Source of the DNA: Mixophyes australis | Taxonomy: Eukaryota > Chordata > Amphibia > Anura > Limnodynastidae | Assembly: GCA_036250195.1 (NCBI GenBank) | Contig: JAVHZZ010000001.1 | Coordinates: 376,632,707 to 376,696,706 of the forward strand | Direction: 5' to 3' | Length of the DNA: 64,000 bases | In this document: in pieces, positions 57,060 to 64,000 of the stretch | Layout: every line of letters starts with the position of its first letter | How positions within the stretch are numbered: position 1 is the stretch's first letter | Program-made: the position numbers and the translations under genes | The notes under the pieces: generated by a model | What the model saw: only the letters and a program-made list of their open reading frames with translations | Told to the model about the DNA's origin: nothing | Database searches by the model: none

Positions 57060-57061
57060 GT

Positions 57062-57578
57062 CTAGGGTTCAATCTACCCCCAAAGAGGAAACTGACTTGG
57101 GACATTTCCATATCACGTACCATCTTGAAAGGTTGCTGTTTTGGCAATTTCTCATTATGGGTAGGGTGTCATACACAGACTGACCCCAAACTGCCTTTGT
57201 CCATTTCAAATAATATTGTGCAGTCTATAACAGCTGATTTTTTTTGTGTTTTCTACAACTGGAGGGGGGCCTATAGAGACAGAAACCACACACATTCCTA
57301 GGTTTATAAAATGCATGGGCAAGAGAACTGGTTCAGTCAGTTATACAGATGTATATAGAAAATAGACCTTTAAGTCACACAAGATTTTATAACATTACAC
57401 TTTACAAATCATGCTGAATATGCAAGATTAAATGAAAGCAACTTTTACCCATGTAGAATATTTATATTTAGATTATTTACATAAGTAGAACATTTATAAG
57501 TAGAATATTTACAATACAGTTGTCATAATATACTCCCTCTCAGTGTCCTGACTTTTCATATAAGATTTCTGGTGTCAT
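57062..57578. other. No gene recognised
   Basis: Unassigned sequence after the truncated hAT element; no hAT 3' terminus is visible. Confidence 0.4.
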
Positions 57579-57581
57579 AAA

Positions 57582-57797
57582 GGGGGGTATTTAATTGTTA
57601 GCGTTAACGGAAAAAAACGAGCGCTCAAAAAATATTACCGTTTATACGGTAATATTGCGCGAGAAAAGCATTAATACGGTAGTTTACTCGCGGAATTTCA
57701 ACGGCGAGCTGAAATTCCGCGAGTAATTACCGTATTAACGCTAAGATTTTTAGAGCGCTCGTTTTTTTCCGTTAACGCTAACAATTTAATACCCCCC
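57582..57797. mobile_element. Palindromic MITE (PIF/Harbinger-like), 216 bp
   Basis: The two 45-bp ends (GGGGGGTATTTAATTG... through ...CGAGCGCTC) are inverted with one mismatch, and the rest is also largely self-complementary. A 3-bp AAA lies on both sides (57579-57581 and 57798-57800), in line with the 3-bp duplications of PIF/Harbinger elements. No coding capacity. Confidence 0.8.
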
Positions 57798-57800
57798 AAA

Positions 57801-58654
57801 GAGTGTAAGTCGTGAGGGAGACCTCTAGCCTCAGTTATGTCTATATCTTCTTATATATCACAGAGTGAGCAGTCTTTTGGCTGCACCAGCCATTAAGCTT
57901 AAATAAGTATATGGGTTCTCCCCTTATTCTGTGGTTTAGGGTTTGCACACAAACATGTACCAAAGGTGAAGCTTAAAACAACCATATACATGTACCCTGG
58001 GAAGGGGGTTAACAATTTCTATCACTGTCCACTTTCCAGTATTTAAAAATTATGCTGGCTACACACGTTAGTTTACTCGATCACAGAACAACCAAACTAA
58101 TGACTATCATTGATCTGTAGCTAATAGACCAATGACAGGTTTGTGGTAATTTGTCCCATTTGCTGAATGGCCTGATTTGTGGCCAGTTATTTTGGTGTGT
58201 TTGGTTTTGCATTACCAGCACATGCCGATGTGACCACCAGATCTTCAACTCTACACATTCAAACCCATTCATGGTTTTAATGGGCAAGATAAAATATTTA
58301 TTCTGACCACACATTGTGATGTAGGGCTCCTTTGGAACATATAAACTGACCTTACCAACCACATATGCGCTCCAGGCATAGAAGAGGTTTGATTCTGATC
58401 TGTGGAAGGTTATCAATGAAATTAGATCCATGTCTTGCCCAATCAGCTGCACTGACAAATTTTTACAAAAACAGAATTTATTTTCAAATTTCTCAATACA
58501 ACTATGCAATGGATACAGGTACCAGCGGAAGAAGCTACGGGGTGTATTAGTATATGAGTTCTTAGTGCTCTCTTTTAATGAAGAAATTATACAAGCATTT
58601 ATTTGCTTTTAATCAAATGACATTTAAAAAATGTTCCTAATAGGCTGCATAGTT
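57801..58654. other. No gene recognised
   Basis: Unassigned. The minus-strand frame at 58509-58081 (142 codons) has no recognisable domain and no supporting context. Confidence 0.35.
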
Positions 58655-58799
58655 AATATTATTATTTATTTATAAGGCGCTGCAGATTCTGTAGCGCCGG
58701 ATACAGAAGCAAGTAACAAATAGATGAGGTAATACATATCAGTAGCACAGATGAGTGTGAGTAATGCTACGGGGACTCACACAGAGTGCAGCAAGATGT
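58655..58799 (+). mobile_element. SINE/LINE-tail repeat, left part (split by hAT)
   Basis: TATTTATTTATAAGGCGCTGC and CTGTAGCGCCGGATACAG match the start of the repeat at 16425. It continues after the hAT insertion at 60772 (CTGCCCACCAGAGCTTACAT). Confidence 0.6.
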
Positions 58800-59229
58800 G
58801 ACAGAACTAGAGATGCTCACTGACCCCCGTGAAGTGGTTTTGGTTTTGGATCTGGATTAGCTTCATGTTTTAGTTTTGGTTTTGGCAAAACCACCCTCGT
58901 ATGTTTTGGTTTTGGTTTTGGATCTGTATTTTTTTTGAATAATTGCTAAAATATGCTAAAATCGCATAATTTTGCTCTTTTTTTGATCTTACATTATTAT
59001 GAACCTGAATAACACTAATTTGAAGTCACTTGCAGTCAATTTTGACCACCTCACAGGTCACACTATTATTTTCATACACTTTTAGATAAATACTGCAGCG
59101 ACCTAGCTGGATGGTAAGCGACAGAGCAATGACTTAAGCACACCGCAGTTCCTACCACATCTAGGACACATTGGCACACAGCAGTGGCAGAAAAGAAAAG
59201 TGGGGCAAGATGGAATTGTCCTTGGATCA

Positions 59230-59312
59230 TGAAACCAGTTATGGTTCACTTGATAGCTTCACCTTTTTCTTGGATAAGTGAGGTAATTCTACAGCTAATA
59301 CATGGCAATGGA
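59230..59312 (+). rRNA. 18S rRNA-like fragment (pseudogene)
   Basis: AACCAGTTATGGTTCACTTG, TCTTGGATAAGTGAGGTAAT and TCTACAGCTAATACATGGC align in order with the 5' domain of 18S rRNA (AATCAGTTATGGTTCCTTTG, ACTTGGATAACTGTGGTAAT, TCTAGAGCTAATACATGCC). About 80 bases match with roughly 15 differences, then similarity ends. It lies inside the hAT element. Confidence 0.75.
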
Positions 59313-59599
59313 AAAGAGCCAATGTAATTCCCAGCAAAAAGCCAGTTCATCAGTGAGCTTCGAATCAGCCCCAATTCCCACAAAATTATAGTATAGTTAG
59401 GTACCTTTGATGTAAAGTGCAGATTGCAAGCACTTGATGAAACAGCAGCAAAGTGGAAAGTAATACATATACACGTCTATTTAGATATCCATGTTTACAT
59501 TACTTCTGCAAGCAATGTTGTTCTTTGTTAATAAAACTGTTGTCTTTATACCGTTCAAAAAAAGTAAAAATAATCCGCCAGCATTCTTTGGATGTTGAT

Positions 59600-59785
59600 A
59601 GTTACAGGTCTTTTTTTCTTGACCAAGGTAAAAGGTGTTTTTTGACATTTTTGTTTCCCTGACTTAAAAATACTATGCCCTTTAACATAGGCTTTAGCAG
59701 ATAACGTAGAGGGATTACTATCATCATGACTGGTGCCAGCAGCTGCTTGGTGCTCCTGGTCTTCTGTGTTCTGCTGTGAATCCAT
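59600..59785 (-). pseudogene. hAT transposase first-exon remnant, antisense
   Basis: Minus-strand frame starting MDSQQNTEDQEHQAAAG and continuing with SNPSTLSAKAYVKGHSIFKS. It parallels the peptide at 54115-54300 in length and sequence, including the MDS(K/Q)Q start. The orientation agrees with the 5' end of this element being on the right. Confidence 0.5.
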
Positions 59786-59787
59786 TT

Positions 59788-60440
59788 TGATAACACCATA
59801 CACTTTTTGGTGCAAATTCAGAAGAAAATCCTGCAAGGACTAGTATTTATATTTCAGCAATGACAATTAGCAATGGAGCTCTTCTCTTTGTGTGTATATA
59901 GCACCGTACACTTTTTGGTGCAAATTCAGAAGAAAAGGCTACAAGGACTAGTATTTATATTTCAGCAATGACAATTAGCAATGGAGCTCTTCTCTTTGTG
60001 TGTATATAACACCATTACATTTTTTGTGCAAATTCAGAAGAAAAGCTTGCAAGGACTAGTATTTGTATTTCAGCAATGACAATTAGCAATGGAGCAATGG
60101 AGTTCTTCTCTTTGTGTGTATATAGCACCGTACACTTTTTGGTGCAAATTCAGTAGAAAAGCCTGCAAGGACTAGTATTTGTATTTCAGCAATGAGAATT
60201 ACCAATGCAGCTCCCCTTTTTGTGTTACCTATATAACACAGAAGAATTTGACTGCAGAATTACATCAACCCTGTAAGCACTATTATTTGTATTTTTCTGC
60301 AATGAGATTTAACACTGGAGCTCTCCTTTCTGTGTGTTACCTATATAACATAGTAGAATTGGACTGAAGAATTACACCAACCCTGCCAGCACTAGTATTT
60401 GTATTTTTCTGCAATTAGATTTAACACTGGTGCTATGGAG
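59788..60440 (-). repeat. 110-bp tandem array near the hAT 5' end
   Basis: About six units of 105-118 bp with CAAATTCAGAAGAAAAGCCT, GCAAGGACTAGTATTT and AGCAATGGAGCTCTTCTCTT blocks; the last two are more diverged. Such subterminal arrays often serve as transposase binding regions in hAT elements, which is inference here. Confidence 0.85.
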
Positions 60441-60771
60441 CTCTCCTGAATGTCACTGATTGCTTTGTTTAACACTGCTACCACCCTCCTCTTTCAATTC
60501 TCTAACATTGCCTGCCCAACTTCTCTACACTCTATGCTACCCCTTCTGTGTCCCTCTCTCAAATGGTGCTAGATCGCCATGGAGGGCGGTAGTTATAGAT
60601 TCCAGAGCTCGCGAGATCTGAGATCTGATAACATCACAATGATGTTTTGCCTTGTTTTCTAATCCGAAAAAGCGCGGAAGTACTGAGCCGAGTCGACTCG
60701 GTACTTGGATCCCCTAAGTTCGGGTATGTTCGGTTTCCGAGGAACCAATCCTGAACATCTATTGACAGAAC

Positions 60772-60870
60772 GAACGAGGGAGTCAGACTATAGATAGACG
60801 TGGGGCAATAGGTAGAGAGCATCCTGCCCACCAGAGCTTACATTCTAGAGGGAGGGAGGGTGAGAGACAG
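60772..60870 (+). mobile_element. SINE/LINE-tail repeat, right part
   Basis: GAGCATCCTGCCCACCAGAG and CTTACATTCTAGAGGGAGGG continue the repeat interrupted at 58799; comparable to CTGCCCTATTGGAGCTTACA at 16500. Confidence 0.5.
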
Positions 60871-60879
60871 TGGACCAAC

Positions 60880-62514
60880 TGCGAAAAGATGGAGATAGCA
60901 GGTGAGGAAGAGGAGGTGATGGATAGAATGGTTAGGAGGTGGTAGGATAGGCGAGCTTGAAATAGTATAGCTAAAGTATGACGTATACTTATCATGATGG
61001 TGTGGTCGAGAGTTCATATTACATGTGTCAATTTTGTGTTTGTGAAACTTTTTATTACATTGTTTGAGTACACCTGGAAATGAGCTTCTCCTCCAAAGTG
61101 CAAAAAGGAAGTGAAAATTGAATCACATTAAAATCACATTAAAAGACTAAAGAGACATGACCTCTGCCAGCTTAGAGCTGTTGCAAAATATAAGTCCTTT
61201 TGTGCAGTGAAAAGAACACCCCCTCAGAATGCACTCTTTCCACCCCGTTTTAAATAAATTAGCTTCGCAAAATGCAATCTTTTTTCTGTGTTACTCCGCA
61301 AAGTAAGGCACATCCAAGCACTTACTTTGTACTTCATTAAGAAAGCCTTCACTCCACCCAACTCCTCTAGGCATACTCTGCTCCTCCTCAAATGCTACCA
61401 TTTTTCAAATCAAGGCACATGATGGGTCCAAAACAGTTTTTGCATTGCAATGCACTCATTTTGTGATTATAATGCCCTCAAATGTTATATTTTGGACAAA
61501 GGATAGATTCATTATATATATTTGTTATTACAGGGAAATCCAGCAAATACATATAAGGTAAGATGTCAAATGTACATGATATGAAAATGTGTAAGGTTAT
61601 GAAAACCTTTACAACATAGTTTATGCATATTAGTCAAATGATGTAAAGAATTTTGAAGACCAATGTCTTTTGCTTGAGCACATTTAAGCGCTCTGAAAAT
61701 GTTACTTTATAAGAAACATAATATTGGATTGGAGATGTGGACAGGGTTATTTGAAAAGATTATCTTGCAAAAGCTTATATCATATTAATCATGCTTTAAG
61801 ATGTTAACATACTGTTTGAAAAAGAAAAATGGTCTTACATTCCTCAACACTGCTGTATTTTTATGGTATAAAAGAAGATGTGATTAGTAAAAAACTATTT
61901 GTTAAAGTTCTAATAATAGTATTATGTAATCTAATTACATAGTGATTTGTGAAAGATCTAAGCAGCAAGGTGAAACAAGGTACCATTTCATTCAACACAC
62001 AGGATCATTTTTGAGCACACCAATCACAGGCTTATACAATGTGTCAGAATGCAGCATATTCAGGACTTATTTAGAAGAATGTGATTACAATCACAGGAGC
62101 AACACCAGAGTTACCCCTGCTACCAGTACATGGCTGCGGCCTTCTGAAGAACAGTGAAAAGAACAAATTCTAGAACTCTGACCACTGATTTACTTTATTT
62201 TTAACCAGGAATTCATTGATTGACAATTCAGCTTCTATTACATTCAGCTTTTCCTACTTTTTGCCAGGCATTCCTCCTCATTAAGGATTGCCCTGACGAC
62301 AAGAAAATGTGACACAGGACTGCACAGCACTTCCTTATGCTCACAACATTCAGTATGAATACTATGTTCAGAAGATTCTGAACCAGAAATGAACCTGGGT
62401 AAACCAGAGTCAAACAGACCATTTAAAAAAAATAGGAAGACTAGGGTAACCAAATATTTTCAACATTGCAAACATTACTTTCTATCCTTCCTATGGTCTC
62501 ATTAACTATGGAAA
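60880..62514. other. No gene recognised
   Basis: AT-rich sequence without recognised repeat or convincing ORF. Confidence 0.4.
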
Positions 62515-62586
62515 TACACTAAATGGACAAAAGTATTCAAACGCTTAAGGATTACACCAACAGGACTGTAATGACATTGTATTCAA

Positions 62587-62892
62587 TTACATATACCATA
62601 ATATGGAGTTTGCAGCGATAATTGCTTTCACTCTTTTTGGAAGGCTTTCCACAAGATGTTGGAGTGTTTCTGTTGGAATTTGTGCCCATTCATTCTGTAG
62701 ATCATTTATGGAGTCAGGCACTGATGTTGTATGAGAAGGCCTGGCTCGCAATCTCTGTACCAGTTCATCCCAAAGGTGTTCTATGGCGTTTTCACTGCTC
62801 CACAGTCCAGTGTCGGTGTGCTTTATACCACTCCATCCGACGTTTGTCATTGGTCTTGGTGATGTGAGGCTTGCATGCAGCTGCTCGGCCAT
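62587..62892 (-). pseudogene. Tc1 transposase C-terminal part
   Basis: Contains LWSSENAIEHLWDELVQRLRA (the third catalytic acid region, normally PIENLWD, here AIEHLWD), LQNEWAQIPTETLQHLVESLPKR and KAIIAANSILWYM, the classic Tc1 C-terminus. The preceding catalytic Asp residues are not present in this frame. Confidence 0.9.
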
Positions 62893-63021
62893 GGAAACCC
62901 ATTCCTTTAAGCTCCTTCCGCACAGTTCTGTGCTTACATTAATACCAGTGGAAGTTTAGAACTCTTCAGCTATGGAATCAGCAGAGCGTTGGTGACTTTT
63001 ACGCACCATGTGCCTTAGCAG

Positions 63022-63219
63022 TCATGGACCCCGCTCTGTAATTTTACGTGGTCTTCTGCTTTGTGGCGGAGTTGCTGTTGTTCCTAAACGCTTCCATTTT
63101 CTAATAATATCACTTACAGTTGACCATGAAATATCCAGAAGGGATGAAATTTCACAAACCGTCTTATTGAAAATGTGGCATCCTATCACAGTACCATGCT
63201 TGAAGTCACTGTGGGTCAC
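63022..63219 (-). pseudogene. Tc1 transposase N-terminal DNA-binding part
   Basis: KHGTVIGCHIFNKTVCEISSL followed by DISWSTVSDIIRKWKRLGTT and PPQSRRPRKITERG: the paired-like helix-turn-helix plus the GRPRK-type AT-hook (here RRPRK). It binds the terminal repeats in intact relatives. The link to the C-terminal part is deleted and frameshifted. Confidence 0.85.
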
Positions 63220-63374
63220 TCTTCAGAATGACCCATTTTGTATCACAAAGGTTTGCAAATGGAAACTGCATGGCTAGGTGCTTGATTTTATACACCTCTG
63301 ACAACGGGTCTGATTGAAACACCACAATTCATAAATTAAAAGGTGTGACCAAATACTTTTGTCCATATAGTGTA

Positions 63375-64000
63375 TATTTCCTTGGATCACAAATAAATAC
63401 TCTATCGAATAGAATGCCATTGTACCTTATTCAATACACTGTGGTAGTGGATTAGTTAAAACTTATCCACACACACCAAGGTCTCTCAGCACAGTATCCA
63501 TGAACTAAATTTTACACATAAGTCTATGTCCAGTGTACATGGCTGTAAAATAAAACAGTTTTTCAATCCTTTGTGGGGTTATATCAATTCTAAAAGTAGA
63601 CAGTGAACATGTTCTAGAGCCCAAAATATGCTCAATTTCTTAAAATCAGTGGACGTGAAGAGCTTTTGTTTCATCTAATTATTTTATCAACATATAAGCA
63701 ATTAAAGTTATATACTGTATATATTTATATATATACATACTAGTATGTACCGTGTACCATATTTAAATCTTCAAGTTATGAAGTTAACCTTGAGTTGGAT
63801 GTAACTGTCAACATTTTAAAAATAATTAGACGTTTAAAAGCTCTTCCAACACACCCATTAGGTGGCTAACCAGTGTCGTTTTTGTTTTTATATTAAATAT
63901 TATCCAAATCCATCCAGTGGAAGGCCCAAAACAGGCTCCTGGGTCAAAGGGAGGCCAGCACACACCAAAGGGAGGTCCGACTGGGACCCGAAACTTCCTA
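63375..64000. other. No gene recognised; possible repeat start at right edge
   Basis: AT-rich. The last 100 bases (AAGGGAGGCCAGCACACACC, then GGTCCGACTGGGACCCGAAA) become GC-richer and resemble a hAT-type terminus cut by the window edge. This cannot be confirmed. Confidence 0.3.

Larger units (their letters stand above)
45930..57061 (+). mobile_element. hAT transposon with LTR-retrotransposon insertion
   Basis: The 5' end TAGAGATGGGCGGGCTCG starts a roughly 170-bp region matching, diverged, the reverse complement of the right end of the element at 58808-60763 (CCGAATTTAGGG, GAGTACCGAGC, GGCAAAACGTCAT). The LTR element 46055-53654 sits 125 bp inside this end. Then come a 5' leader (53660-54114), a short first exon (54115-54300), a stray C-terminal fragment (54329-54787) and a broken transposase (54803-57059). 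The matching 3' terminus was not found after 57061, so the copy is 3'-truncated. Confidence 0.8.
58808..60763 (-). mobile_element. Complete non-autonomous hAT element, 1956 bp
   Basis: Exact 8-bp duplication GACAGAAC (58800-58807 and 60764-60771). The left end is TAGAGATGCTCACTGACC with GGTTTTGG-rich subterminal sequence; the right end in reverse complement is AATAGATGTTCAGG followed by the CGGAAACCGAACAT... TIR-like block shared with 45930. From left to right: GGTTTTGG block, an 18S-like segment (59230-59312), an antisense transposase first-exon remnant (59785-59600), a 110-bp tandem array (59788-60440), and the 5' terminal region. It lacks the transposase core, so it relied on a relative for mobility. 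Confidence 0.92.
62517..63372 (-). mobile_element. Tc1-type transposon with internal deletion, 856 bp
   Basis: Ends CACTAAATGGACAAAAGTAT (left) and, in reverse complement, CACTATATGGACAAAAGTAT (right), with TA on both sides (62515-62516, 63373-63374). Only the two ends of the transposase remain, on the minus strand, so about half of a normal 1.6-kb element is missing. Confidence 0.92.

Noticed and set aside
58081..58509. 142-residue minus-strand ORF
   Set aside because: No domain, no recognisable family and no exon signals; treated as chance.
45922..60771. One hAT element running from 45930 to 60763
   Set aside because: The right end at 60763 pairs with 58808 through an exact GACAGAAC duplication, so it belongs to a separate element in the other orientation.

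Overview
The window looks like gene-poor, repeat-dominated vertebrate nuclear DNA, most probably from a frog or toad (Anura). That is inferred from the mix of repeats: several hAT families with 8-bp target duplications, a Penelope-like element with a GIY-YIG domain, a chromodomain Ty3/gypsy element, a Tc1 relic with the CACTATATGGACAAAAGT terminus, an SGNH-hydrolase relic, and abundant TA/CA microsatellites. The species cannot be named. No complete host protein-coding gene is visible; one short stretch near 30.5 kb could be a host first exon.

Layout. 1-6.4 kb: TA-microsatellite-embedded repeats, hAT fragments and a decayed Penelope-like retroelement. 6.9-10.7 kb: hAT-derived sequence and a possible retroelement 3' end. 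11.0-18.4 kb: one hAT-type non-autonomous element (8-bp duplication GTCATATA) carrying a minus-strand Ty3/gypsy chromovirus (5-bp duplication CATGT), a SINE/LINE-tail repeat and long minisatellites. 19.6-24.7 kb: another hAT element overlapped by a nearly perfect 2081-bp tandem duplication. 26.9-30.1 kb: a hAT relic split by a 1465-bp solo LTR (5-bp duplication CTTGT). 31.3-37.3 kb: two diverged direct copies of a local segment, interrupted by small DNA transposons and separated by an SGNH-hydrolase relic. 37.4-42.98 kb: MITEs and minisatellites. 43-45.9 kb: AT-rich sequence in which I recognise nothing. 45.9-57.1 kb: a hAT transposon with a broken BED-type transposase; its 5' end was hit by the most striking object here. 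57.6-63.4 kb: a palindromic MITE, a complete non-autonomous hAT with an 18S rRNA-like piece inside, and a deleted Tc1 element.

The highlight is at 46055-53654: LTR-ORF-LTR-ORF-LTR. Three LTRs look identical except for a C-tract (15, 26 and 27 C). They enclose two apparently identical internal regions, each with a tRNA-Leu-type primer binding site, one intact ORF of about 770 codons and a polypurine tract, but no protease, reverse transcriptase, RNase H or integrase. One GTCAT target duplication flanks the whole array, so it is one insertion later amplified in tandem. It resembles the gag-only, trans-mobilised LTR elements called TR-GAG in plants, here in an animal genome and apparently very young.

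Most coding sequence belongs to selfish elements. Order of events can be read from nesting: hAT elements first, then LTR-retrotransposon insertions, then recent tandem duplications.
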